From: Lysinibacillus xylanilyticus | GTDB lineage: Bacteria > Bacillota > Bacilli > Bacillales_A > Planococcaceae | DNA: 64,000 nt | NCBI RefSeq assembly: GCF_001183605.1 | Contig: NZ_LFXJ01000010.1 | Span: 248,001 to 312,000 of the forward strand | Reading direction: 5' to 3' | Shown: positions 55,562 to 63,859 of the stretch, one piece after another | How positions within the stretch are numbered: position 1 is the first letter of the stretch | How the letters are laid out: each line of letters opens with the position of its first letter | Made by a program: the position numbers and the translations under genes | Notes under the pieces: model-generated | What the model saw: only the letters and a program-made list of their open reading frames with translations | The model's database searches: none | What the model was told of the DNA's origin: nothing

Positions 55562-55625
55562 GATAAAAATTAAAAGTTGGGTAATAAAACGTAAAACTGT
55601 TCCGATAAAAATCAAAAGTTGGATG
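55562..55625. repeat. 21-bp degenerate tandem array R5 (3 units)
   Basis: Core ATAAAA-N-TAAAAGTTGG; ATAAAA begins at 55563, 55584 and 55605, exactly 21 apart. It sits 20 bases after the uvrBA terminator, directly behind GGCGGATGTC, a piece of the GCCTCCGGCGGATGTC module. Confidence 0.8.
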
Positions 55626-55649
55626 ACATTATGTTAATGTAGCTTTGTA

Positions 55650-55710
55650 AAAAAGATTGAACGTTTATAATAAAGATTGATAATTTGTAATAAAGTTTGA
55701 TAAAAATCAT
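55650..55710. repeat. 20-bp degenerate tandem repeat (3 units)
   Basis: Core AAAGATTGA/AAAGTTTGA begins at 55652, 55672 and 55692, period 20, immediately after array R5. A small ATCATCTC/GAGATGAT hairpin with T's follows (about 55706-55742). Confidence 0.65.
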
Positions 55711-55765
55711 CTCTTTAGTTATCCTTTGAGATGATTTTTTTATTGGACATTTATGTGAAAACTGA

Positions 55766-55921
55766 TGTTTATCCTGTGAAGAATTTCTTCCAATCCTTCC
55801 ACCGTATGGTCCACTTTATCAAACGAACTTAACAATTGACCAAATGATTGCTATTCAACGCTATCATAAAATTGGCGTCAAGAATTTAAACAAATGGAAA
55901 TTACCGGTGAAGGGAGAATAA
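55766..55921 (+). pseudogene. Gene relic of unknown family
   Basis: An open stretch without start codon or ribosome site gives protein-like EEFLPILPPYGPLYQTNLTI and MIAIQRYHKIGVKNLNKWKL before a TAA. A second piece in another frame nearby reads ELRKQLKLPIEGPADKM (about 55970-56030). It looks like the C-terminal remains of one or two copies of a small gene. I do not recognise the family. Confidence 0.4.
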
Positions 55922-56172
55922 TTGGGGATTTGTGGTATTATATAGTGAGCGAAGAAACAGAATGAAATTTTCCAACGAGCTTCGCAAACAATTGAAATTA
56001 CCAATAGAGGGTCCTGCCGACAAAATGCTACAGACCTAATTACTGTAAGACACTTTTTGGAAGGATAAATCAGTTCCTACTTTTATAGAATAGGCTGAAA
56101 TGGTATTTACTTAGGTTATAGTAACAGCTAGGTTTTAATAGCTGAGAATTAAAAGGAGAGATTTTATTATTT

Positions 56173-57729
56173 ATGTTTAAAAATTTTTTTGGAAAGTGCT
56201 TAGTAACTTTTTTTGTTTTACTTATCCCTGTTTTTACAAATCAAAAGGCTACAGCTAATTCACTACCTCAAAATGAAATGCGTGCAGCCTGGATTGCAAC
56301 AGTATCTAATATTGATATGAAGGCAGGTATGAGTAAAACCCAATATACTCAATGGGTTCAAAGTACCTTAGACAAATTAAAAGCTGATAACTTTAATACA
56401 GTTATTTTTCAAGTTAAGCCATTAAATGATGCACTGTACCCGTCTAAGCTTGCTCCATGGTCATCGTATATAACAGGCAATACACAAGGGACCAATCCGG
56501 GTTTTGATCCATTGCAAATAATGCTGGACGAAGCACATAAGCGAGGATTAGAACTTCATGCTTGGGTAAACCCATATAGGGTCACTATGCCTTCGCAATC
56601 TTTGACTAATCTTGCTGCCGATAATGTAGCCCGTAAAAATTCTAATTGGGTAGTGAAATACGGTAAACAATACTATTTAGATCCTGGTTTGCCAGAAGTT
56701 CAAAATTACTTATTATCAACCATAAAAGAATTAGTAAGCAACTATGATATCGACGCTGTACATATGGATGATTACTTCTATCCTTATAAAATAAAAGGAG
56801 AGACTTTTCAAGATCAACAAACTTTTAAAAAGTATGGTGGCTCATTCAATAATATTGAAGACTGGCGCAGAAATAATGTTAATCAATTAGTAAAAAAGGT
56901 TTATGCAAGCATTAAGGCAATTAAACCTCATGTTCAATATGGAATATCTCCGTTTGGAATTTGGCGAAACAAAGGGCAAGATTCTACTGGTAGTAACACG
57001 AATGGAATGAGTAACTACGATGATCTTTATGCTGATACAAGACAGTGGATTAAAGATGGAAGTATCGATTATATTGCTCCTCAAATCTATTGGTCCAGAA
57101 ATCATAAAGCAGCAAATTACTCTGTTTTATTAGATTGGTGGGGAAGAGAAGTTCAAACGTACGCAAAAGTCCATCCTGTTAATTTATATATTGGCATGGC
57201 CAATCATAAAGTTGGAAATGATTCTGATACTGCATGGAATAATAAGACGGAACTTATCAGCCAAGTAATCGCCAACAGAGCAAATAAAAATGCTCAAGGA
57301 CAAATGCATTTTTCTCTAAGAAGTATTAACAATAACGCTCTTGGATATGCTTCTTATCTAAATCAGCAACTATACAATTATAAAGCTTTAACACCTACAA
57401 TTTATTGGAAAGGCTCTGCGATACCTTTATGTCCAACTGATGTTAAATTGAGTAAAGAGTCTTTCGGCATGAAGCTTACTATTACAGATGAAAATAGTAC
57501 TCAACCAAGGAAATATGTAATATACCGATTTGATGGAACAAAAGAAGGATCATATGAAGACGTTAAAAATATAGTAGACGTGGTTTATAACACACAAGGT
57601 AATACTGTTTATGTAGATACTATTGCAAATAATAGTAAAGTATACACATATGGTATAAAGTCTATATCTGCTACAGGTGTGGAAAGTAAAACTGCTTTTG
57701 TTCTAAAAGACGGAAATCCTTACCAGTAG
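56173..57729 (+). CDS. Glycosyl hydrolase-like 10 (GHL10/YngK type), exported
   Basis: Predicted secreted glycoside hydrolase acting on the cell wall or an exopolysaccharide. The 518-aa protein has a signal peptide (1-28), a GHL10 TIM barrel at about 33-375 (EMRAAWIATVSNID, FNTVIFQVKPLNDALYPS, LELHAWVNPYRV, IDAVHMDDYFYPYK, YGISPFGIWRN, YIAPQIYWS), and a C-terminal FN3-like domain. Likely catalytic acids are in HMDDYFYP. A further proline-rich tail lies behind the stop in another frame, so the gene may be truncated by frameshift. AAGGAGAG lies 13 bases before the ATG. Confidence 0.85.
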   Translation: MFKNFFGKCLVTFFVLLIPVFTNQKATANSLPQNEMRAAWIATVSNIDMKAGMSKTQYTQWVQSTLDKLKADNFNTVIFQVKPLNDALYPSKLAPWSSYITGNTQGTNPGFDPLQIMLDEAHKRGLELHAWVNPYRVTMPSQSLTNLAADNVARKNSNWVVKYGKQYYLDPGLPEVQNYLLSTIKELVSNYDIDAVHMDDYFYPYKIKGETFQDQQTFKKYGGSFNNIEDWRRNNVNQLVKKVYASIKAIKPHVQYGISPFGIWRNKGQDSTGSNTNGMSNYDDLYADTRQWIKDGSIDYIAPQIYWSRNHKAANYSVLLDWWGREVQTYAKVHPVNLYIGMANHKVGNDSDTAWNNKTELISQVIANRANKNAQGQMHFSLRSINNNALGYASYLNQQLYNYKALTPTIYWKGSAIPLCPTDVKLSKESFGMKLTITDENSTQPRKYVIYRFDGTKEGSYEDVKNIVDVVYNTQGNTVYVDTIANNSKVYTYGIKSISATGVESKTAFVLKDGNPYQ

Positions 57730-57803
57730 CAATAGAGCCAACACCTGAAGGGCCAGAGCAACCAGAAAAACCTGTAGATCCAAAGCCTATTGGTAGAAAA
57801 TAA
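57723..57803 (+). pseudogene. Out-of-frame proline-rich tail of the GHL10 gene
   Basis: In the -1 frame the codons read PVAIEPTPEGPEQPEKPVDP... to a TAA at 57801-57803. This is a typical surface-protein Pro/Glu tail, starting exactly where the main frame stops. A single-base change near 57710-57723 would join them. Confidence 0.55.
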
Positions 57804-57845
57804 TCGATCTTTTTTATAAAAAACAATTTTAAATTTGAGGGATAA

Positions 57846-57892
57846 GAATCCATTTTGATCAATCTTTTTTCAAAATGGATTCTTTTTATTTA
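57846..57892 (+). terminator. Terminator of the GHL10 gene
   Basis: GAATCCATTTTG pairs with CAAAATGGATTC (perfect 12 bp), then T5ATTT. Confidence 0.92.
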
Positions 57893-57961
57893 TCGTAAAT
57901 GCTGGCTTGTGAAGAATTTTTGATCAAACTTTATTTTAAAGCAACAGTTAAAACGTACGTT

Positions 57962-58133
57962 GTGGATAAGTTGAGTGTAGTGGAAGCTGGGTGACTCCTT
58001 GGGGATCAGCGATAGAGGAACGAAGGCTAAGAACATCACGTCTATCCTGTAGCTGCCGCTACGCTTTCGCGCAAAAAAATGTGTCACCCCAAGCGCCACG
58101 CCGGAACGAAATCAACCGCACGTTATGGTGATG
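57962..58133. repeat. About 170-bp dispersed element, copy B
   Basis: Shares with copy A (16051-16196) the block GATAGAGGAACGAAGGC (58011-58027), ACATCACG, and the end GGAACG-AAATCAACC...GTTATGGTGATGA. It contains an inverted copy of the GAAAGCGWAGCGKCA loop module (58054-58068, minus strand). A GGGTGAC/GTCACCC pair suggests a folded RNA or inverted-repeat element. Confidence 0.7.
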
Positions 58134-58168
58134 AAAAAAAGATATATCCTCAATTTTTCATTTTTTGG

Positions 58169-58194
58169 TGAAACTTTTCACAAAATGAATCGTA
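58169..58194 (+). promoter_or_regulatory. Sigma-W-type promoter of the YvlB-like gene
   Basis: TGAAAC, 16-bp spacer, CGTA: an exact match to the sigma-W consensus, 38 bases before the gene. The B. subtilis yvlABCD operon is a known sigma-W target. Confidence 0.82.
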
Positions 58195-58231
58195 TAAATA
58201 ATATAACGAACTGAGGGAGGCTATTTTAATT

Positions 58232-59425
58232 ATGCAAAATGAACGTCAACGAATTTTAGAACTTGTGGAAAAAGGAACAATTTCAGCGCAAGAGGCGATT
58301 ATATTATTAGAATCATTAGAGCAACCTACTAAGTCCACTCAAAATGTTATGAATGATGTGGTAAATGAGGACCAGTTTTCTTCAACAGAAAAAGAGTCAG
58401 TATATAAAGATAAAAGTCAACAGGATCAACAACCGCAAAAAGATGAAGATTGCTCTAAATACTTCCAAGAAGAAATGCGAGATTTCCGTAAAGATATTTC
58501 ACAAATTGGTTCACTCTTTATGGATATGATGAATACGGCAGTAAAAAAGGTCAAAGAATTTGATGTGACTTCTCCATTTGGTGATAAATTCGAGTTTACA
58601 CATACGGAAGAAGTAGCAGCTGAACATATAGATAAAATAATTGCAGAATTACCAAATGGCAACTTTTCATTAGAATCTGCTGAAGGAGATAGCTTCCAAG
58701 TCATTTGCAAAGTAAAGGCACCACTTGTTAATGATAGTGAGGAAGAAACTCGCGCTAATTTCCTAGAGCAATTCGTTGTCAAAGAAGATGGAGATTCACT
58801 ACGAATTTTAAGTCAACTTAAGCTTGTTCAAGTAAATGTTAAAGTACTTGTTCCAAAGGATAAATTAGAAAAATTATCAGTACGTTTAATGAACGGTAGT
58901 GTTACTTTACAAGATACGGATTTCGAGCAATTAAAAGTAAAAACATTAAACGGTGCGATTAAGGGCTCTAAGTTTAACTTTGGAAAGGCAGAAGTAGATT
59001 CTTCTAATGGTTCCATTGAATTAACAAATGTTCGTGGTAAAGATATAGAGGCTGAAACATTGAATGGTCGTGTTTATTTAGATGGCGCATTGGATGAAGT
59101 TGAAGCAAAATCGGTTAATGGACATGTTGTTGTCACAACTTGTTCTACTAATTCGTCGAAAATCAAAGCACAAACAGTCGCAGGAGCTGTTGAATTGTAT
59201 GTGCCACGTACAATATCGTTAAGTGGTAAAATTGTAACGAATTTTGGTAAAGTGGATGTTGGTATTCAAGACGCCTCAAAATTAGAATCACAGGATCAAT
59301 TTTTATCAAAAGTAGTACGTTTTGATAAAGAAGTAGAGAATGCTAATCGTCTATTTATCGAAGGTGAGTCAAAAACAGGTGCAGTTTTAGTACGCTATAC
59401 AACAACTGGCGAGCAGCAAATTTAA
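58232..59425 (+). CDS. DUF4097 beta-repeat protein, YvlB-like
   Basis: Envelope-stress-linked protein of 397 aa. N-terminal SHOCT-like helix pair (RQRILELVEKGTISAQEAIILLESLE), an acidic linker, then a DUF4097 beta-helix-like domain (about 150-390) with repeated strands (VRLMNGSVTLQDTDFEQLKVKTLNGAIKGSKF ... AETLNGRVYL ... AKSVNGHVVV). No membrane segment. Sigma-W-type promoter and B. subtilis counterpart suggest a membrane-stress role. The exact function is unknown. Terminator follows. Confidence 0.85.
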   Translation: MQNERQRILELVEKGTISAQEAIILLESLEQPTKSTQNVMNDVVNEDQFSSTEKESVYKDKSQQDQQPQKDEDCSKYFQEEMRDFRKDISQIGSLFMDMMNTAVKKVKEFDVTSPFGDKFEFTHTEEVAAEHIDKIIAELPNGNFSLESAEGDSFQVICKVKAPLVNDSEEETRANFLEQFVVKEDGDSLRILSQLKLVQVNVKVLVPKDKLEKLSVRLMNGSVTLQDTDFEQLKVKTLNGAIKGSKFNFGKAEVDSSNGSIELTNVRGKDIEAETLNGRVYLDGALDEVEAKSVNGHVVVTTCSTNSSKIKAQTVAGAVELYVPRTISLSGKIVTNFGKVDVGIQDASKLESQDQFLSKVVRFDKEVENANRLFIEGESKTGAVLVRYTTTGEQQI

Positions 59426-59432
59426 TCTAACA

Positions 59433-59478
59433 AAAAGCATTCAGGCTATGCAAAACAGCATAGCTTGAATGCTTTTTT
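59433..59478 (+). terminator. Terminator of the YvlB-like gene
   Basis: AAAAGCATTCAGGCTATGC pairs with GCATAGCTTGAATGCTTTT, one mismatch. Confidence 0.93.
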
Positions 59479-59701
59479 ACTGCTTAAAAACAGAAGAAAA
59501 GCAAAAATCGACTTTCCACTATTGGGCTCGATTTCTGTTCTCTTATATGTCGAGTTTATGATATCTTTATGGCAATCAAATAACGAAATAACAGGAACTA
59601 CCACGGAATGAAATGAAACTGTAATAAAAAAGGGAGAAATAGAGTGTTATAATAGAGAACGAAATACCTCTTACAAGGTAAGAGATTTAGGTGGTCTAAA
59701 T

Positions 59702-60388
59702 ATGATAGAAATGAAAAATGTGACAAAGAAGTACCCAAATGGCGTTGTTGCGACAAATGGGATTTCCGTTAACATAAAGCAAGGTGAATTTGTCTATGTT
59801 GTAGGTCCAAGTGGTGCAGGTAAATCAACTTTCATTAAATTAATGTACCGCGAGGAGAGAGCCACTTCTGGAGATATCACTGTTAATGGCATAAATTTAG
59901 CAGAATTAAAAAATAAAAAAGTACCTTTTCTACGCCGTCAAATCGGTGTTGTTTTCCAAGACTTCAAACTGTTACCCCGCTTAAGTGTTTATGAAAATGT
60001 AGCGTTTGCACTAGAGGTAATCGAGGAAGACCCAATTGAAATTCGTCGTCGGGTAATGGAGGTTCTAGAGCTCGTGGGACTGAAGCAAAAGGCAAGAATG
60101 TTCCCTAATGAACTTTCAGGTGGCGAACAGCAGCGTGTTTCGATTGCACGATCTATTGTGAATGTGCCGAAGGTCGTTATTGCGGATGAACCTACAGGGA
60201 ATCTTGACCCAGAGACATCTTGGGACATTATGAATTTATTCGAAGAAATTAATGCAAGAGGTACTACTATTGTGATGGCAACCCATAACCGTGAAATCGT
60301 AAATACGATTCGTCGTCGAGTAATTGCAATTGAAGGCGGAATGATTGTCCGTGATGAGCACGGAGGTGACTACGGCTATGAAATTTAA
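59702..60388 (+). CDS. ftsE: Cell-division ABC transporter ATPase FtsE
   Basis: Works with FtsX to activate peptidoglycan hydrolases. 228 aa: Walker A GPSGAGKST, signature LSGGEQQR, Walker B VVIADEPTGNLDP, H-loop ATHN. AGGTGG precedes the ATG. It overlaps ftsX by 11 bases. Confidence 0.96.
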   Translation: MIEMKNVTKKYPNGVVATNGISVNIKQGEFVYVVGPSGAGKSTFIKLMYREERATSGDITVNGINLAELKNKKVPFLRRQIGVVFQDFKLLPRLSVYENVAFALEVIEEDPIEIRRRVMEVLELVGLKQKARMFPNELSGGEQQRVSIARSIVNVPKVVIADEPTGNLDPETSWDIMNLFEEINARGTTIVMATHNREIVNTIRRRVIAIEGGMIVRDEHGGDYGYEI

Positions 60389-61262
60389 TACAGTAAAACG
60401 TCACTTCCGAGAAAGTTTAAAGTCTCTTGGTCGTAATAGCTGGATGACTATTGCCTCAGTAAGTGCAGTTACAGTTACATTAATATTAGTAGGCGTCTTC
60501 GCGCTTATTATGATGAACTTAAATAAAGTAGCATCTGATTTAGAGAACGATGTTGAAATTAAAGTGTTAATTGATGAAACAGCAGATAAAGCTGCTGAAA
60601 AAGCGCTCATGGAAAAAATAAAGAAAATACCAGGTATCGAAGAGATGACCTACTCGACAAAGGAAAATGAATTAACGAAATTAGTAAAAGATTTTGGGGA
60701 CGATTTCAAACTATTTGAGCAAAGTAATCCATTACGTAATGTTATTTATGTGAAGGCTTCTGATCCTCATAAAACAGCTACTGTTGCTAAAAGTATTGAT
60801 AAATTTAATTATACATATGACGTTATGTATGGTGAAGGCAAAGTAGAAAAACTATTTAATTTCTTAAATGTTAGCCGTAACGTAGGGATAGTGCTTATTT
60901 TAGGATTATTATTTACAGCGATTTTCTTAATTTCTAATACGATTCGAATTACCATTATTGCACGTCGTGATGAAATAGAAATTATGAAACTTGTCGGAGC
61001 AACGAATTCATTCGTGCGTATCCCGTTTGTATTAGAAGGAATGTGGCTCGGAATATTAGGATCTATTATTCCGATTGCGGTCATCGCAACCCTTTACCAC
61101 AATGTATATAAAATTATTGCGCCTCGATTAAAAGGCGAACTTGTTCAAGTACTTGATTTCTCACCTCTTGTGTACCAAGTAAGCGGTCTAATATTACTCA
61201 TCGGTGTACTAATTGGTATTTGGGGAAGTTTCATGTCAGTACGTAAATTTTTAAAGATCTAG
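60378..61262 (+). CDS. ftsX: Cell-division ABC transporter permease FtsX
   Basis: The membrane partner of FtsE, 294 aa with four helices: one at about 25-47, then an extracellular loop, then three in the C-terminal half (VGIVLILGLLFTAIFLISNTIRI; GILGSIIPIAVIATLYH; LILLIGVLIGIWGSFMS). GGAGGTG inside ftsE fixes the ATG at 60378; the longer in-frame reading from 60345 lies in ftsE. Likely transmits the signal to the M23 hydrolase encoded next. Confidence 0.94.
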   Translation: MKFNTVKRHFRESLKSLGRNSWMTIASVSAVTVTLILVGVFALIMMNLNKVASDLENDVEIKVLIDETADKAAEKALMEKIKKIPGIEEMTYSTKENELTKLVKDFGDDFKLFEQSNPLRNVIYVKASDPHKTATVAKSIDKFNYTYDVMYGEGKVEKLFNFLNVSRNVGIVLILGLLFTAIFLISNTIRITIIARRDEIEIMKLVGATNSFVRIPFVLEGMWLGILGSIIPIAVIATLYHNVYKIIAPRLKGELVQVLDFSPLVYQVSGLILLIGVLIGIWGSFMSVRKFLKI

Positions 61263-61330
61263 ATTTCGTTAGGCTTCTGTTAGCAGAATGATAATCCAAC
61301 CAAAATAATAGTCGAAAAGGAGTTCAACCG

Positions 61331-62662
61331 GTGAAAAGTATGGCGAAAAACTCATTGAAAACACTTGCTGCAGCATCTGCACTATTTCTTTTTATCCAAA
61401 CTCCATCAGCGTATGCAACTAATTTATCTGATTTAAAAGATGAAAAAAAAGAAATTGAATCAAAGAAAGATGGCTTAAATTCATCCATCAAAAATAAATC
61501 AAATGCTATTAATGTAAATGAAAACAAGCAACAAAAAATATTAGATCAAATTCAAACATTAAATGCTGAAATTGATAAAACGAATAGCAGTATCAATAAT
61601 GTAAGGGCAGAAATTCAATCTACAAATGCAGAAATAAGATCTTTAAAAGATGACATAGCACAGCTTATGCACAAAATTGAAGAGCGTGATATATTGTTAG
61701 AGGATCGTGCTCGTGCCATTCAGGCGGGTGGTTCCGTTAGCTATTTAGACGTGCTACTTAGTTCTAATAGCTTCGTAGATTTTATTGATCGATTCTCTGC
61801 TGTTAATGCATTACTTGAAGCGGATCGACAAATTATCCAGGATCAAAAAGAGGACAAGCAAAAATTAGAAGAACAAAAGCAAGTCTTAGAAAGTAAACGT
61901 CAAAAGCTCGAAGATAAAAAAGCTGAGCTTGATCGTTTAAAAGCATCATTGAATGGACAGAAAGCTGAGAAAAACAAATTAATTGATCAATTAGAAAAAG
62001 AACAAGAAAAGCTAAAATCAGAAAAAGTATTACTTGAGAAAGAGTATTCTGAGGCACTTGATGTTAGTGCGGAATTACAACAAAAAATCATCCATGAACA
62101 AAACCGATTAGCTGAAATTGCTCGTCAACAAGAAGCGAAGCGTAAGGCAGCAGCTGCTGCCGCAGCCAAAGCCAAAGCAGCTAATACAAGCAATAGTGGT
62201 GGTGGATCTGGATCCGGATCTGGATCTACAACTGTCGATGCCCCACAATCGAATGGTACATGGATTAAGCCAACAAATGGTCGTTTAACATCACCTTATG
62301 GTTGGCGTAATATTGGTGCAGGTCCAGAATTCCACTATGGAGTCGATCTTGCAAATAGTACAGGTACCCCGATTTGGGCAGCTGCAGACGGTGTTGTTGC
62401 CTATGCTGCACCACTTAGCTCGTATGGTAATGTTGTCATTATTACACATTCCATCGACGGTCAAATTTATACGACAGTGTATGCACACTTAAATTCTTTC
62501 AATGTTAGTGTTGGTTCAGAGGTATCCCAAGGTCAGCAAATAGCAACAATGGGTATGACTGGACGTGTAACAGGACCGCACTTACACTTCGAAGTGCATA
62601 TTGGCGCTTGGCGTGGACAAGCAGTCGGTAGTGTAAATCCATTGAAATATATTCCAGTATAA
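61331..62662 (+). CDS. PcsB/CwlO-like coiled-coil murein hydrolase with M23 domain
   Basis: A secreted wall hydrolase or activator driven by FtsEX. 443 aa: signal peptide 1-29, long coiled coils at about 30-125 and 160-275 with a PcsB-like SYLDVLLSSNSFVDFIDRF between, an Ala-rich then Gly/Ser linker (GGSGSGSGS), and an M23/LytM domain at 315-443. All zinc ligands are present (H335 and D339 in HYGVDLAN; H419 in HLHFEVH; plus H386), so it should be catalytically active. GTG start behind AAAAGGAG. In B. subtilis FtsEX drives CwlO, which has an NlpC/P60 domain instead. Confidence 0.9.
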   Translation: MKSMAKNSLKTLAAASALFLFIQTPSAYATNLSDLKDEKKEIESKKDGLNSSIKNKSNAINVNENKQQKILDQIQTLNAEIDKTNSSINNVRAEIQSTNAEIRSLKDDIAQLMHKIEERDILLEDRARAIQAGGSVSYLDVLLSSNSFVDFIDRFSAVNALLEADRQIIQDQKEDKQKLEEQKQVLESKRQKLEDKKAELDRLKASLNGQKAEKNKLIDQLEKEQEKLKSEKVLLEKEYSEALDVSAELQQKIIHEQNRLAEIARQQEAKRKAAAAAAAKAKAANTSNSGGGSGSGSGSTTVDAPQSNGTWIKPTNGRLTSPYGWRNIGAGPEFHYGVDLANSTGTPIWAAADGVVAYAAPLSSYGNVVIITHSIDGQIYTTVYAHLNSFNVSVGSEVSQGQQIATMGMTGRVTGPHLHFEVHIGAWRGQAVGSVNPLKYIPV

Positions 62663-62670
62663 AATTATAG

Positions 62671-62713
62671 AAAGCTATACATTAGGATTCCGCTAATGTA
62701 TAGCTTTTTTTTA
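62671..62713 (+). terminator. Terminator of ftsEX-M23
   Basis: AAGCTATACATTAG pairs with CTAATGTATAGCTT, T8. Confidence 0.95.
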
Positions 62714-62917
62714 TTTCCATTAAGCTACTATAATATTGATTGGGTACCGGCACATCAATATGAAAGCGAAAGTTCGACCCTCCTGCCAAAAAGGTTTTTT
62801 AGTCAAGATTGTGTATTGTCAATAAATAGAGGAAGATAGGCAGTCAGTTAGCGCGAAACGTTGAGGGATCTTCGCACTGTGAGTTTAGAAAAAATAAAGG
62901 CTTATAGAAAGGCAAAG

Positions 62918-63047
62918 TGATGGATAGAATCATCGAAACGGTGGATAGAACTTGCGAAGAGATGGATAGAATCATCGAAACGGTGGATAGAACCATCAAA
63001 GTGATGGTTAGAACCAACTTAGTGGTGGATAGAACATCATTAAGTTC
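62918..63047. repeat. 21-bp degenerate tandem array R3 (6-7 units)
   Basis: Core GGATAGAATCATCGAA. The leading GGAT/GGTT starts at 62922, 62943, 62964, 62985, 63006 and 63027, exactly every 21 bp, with a weaker unit before. It lies between the ftsEX-M23 terminator and the next gene. The sequence is unrelated to R1, R2, R4 or R5. Confidence 0.92.
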
Positions 63048-63196
63048 ATGTAGGTTGGAGCAGTCTGAATAACATTTGAATTGTTTATATAGAGTCTATC
63101 TTTGCATGTTTCAGGGAGATTTTTTGAACACAGTGTGAAATGACATTTCATATAAAGATTATATGCTATGCTGTAACTATCTGGAGGATTTGTTAA

Positions 63197-63814
63197 ATGA
63201 ATAATACAGAATGGTACTCTATTCGGGCACTAACATTACCAGCTACAGCTGTCGCTCTTCTTGTGGCCTTTTTTATTGTATGGCTAGTTTTACGAGTGCA
63301 ATTTCCGAAGAAATGGGCGGGGGTATATGGTGACGCAGTCTTTACCTTTATTGTCGTTTGGAAATTCAGCTTAATTGTCACTGATTTTAAAGCTGTTATC
63401 GCTCAACCATTTGCGCTCCTTTATTTTAATGGTGGAACTATTGGTGTTTTTTTAGGGGTAATGGCAGTATCGCTACAGCTTTGGTGGAAGCGGCAAAAAA
63501 TTCAGTTTGACGCATCTGGGATCGCTGCCTATAGCTGGGCAATCATTTTAACGCAATCGATCTATCAATGGCTTGTAGTGTTACTAAATGATAACCAAAC
63601 CACTAGCGAAGTGATAACTTTACTTGTGCTAAGTACACTAACAGTCTTCATATTATGGAGAATAACAACTATCAATCGGGCATTAATTTTATATACGATT
63701 GGTCTTATAATTGTTGCCCTTTCTCAGCCACATGGTTTATGGCAACCGGCTGTAGGTGTGAGCGTCATATTACTTATATTAGGTATAGTGATTCAACGTG
63801 CTGGACGTATATAA
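63197..63814 (+). CDS. Polytopic membrane protein, unknown
   Basis: A 205-aa protein with about six hydrophobic helices (first at 14-32, last at about 183-200) and little else. FPKKWAGVYGDAVFTFIVVWKFS and LLYFNGGTIGVFLG recall the diacylglyceryltransferase (Lgt)-like fold, but catalytic motifs are missing. AGGA precedes the ATG. It is followed by a signal-anchored protein start, possibly an operon. Confidence 0.7.
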   Translation: MNNTEWYSIRALTLPATAVALLVAFFIVWLVLRVQFPKKWAGVYGDAVFTFIVVWKFSLIVTDFKAVIAQPFALLYFNGGTIGVFLGVMAVSLQLWWKRQKIQFDASGIAAYSWAIILTQSIYQWLVVLLNDNQTTSEVITLLVLSTLTVFILWRITTINRALILYTIGLIIVALSQPHGLWQPAVGVSVILLILGIVIQRAGRI

Positions 63815-63859
63815 ATGAAATTGATTAAAAGAAAGTACTAAATTATTGGGAGGTAAGGG

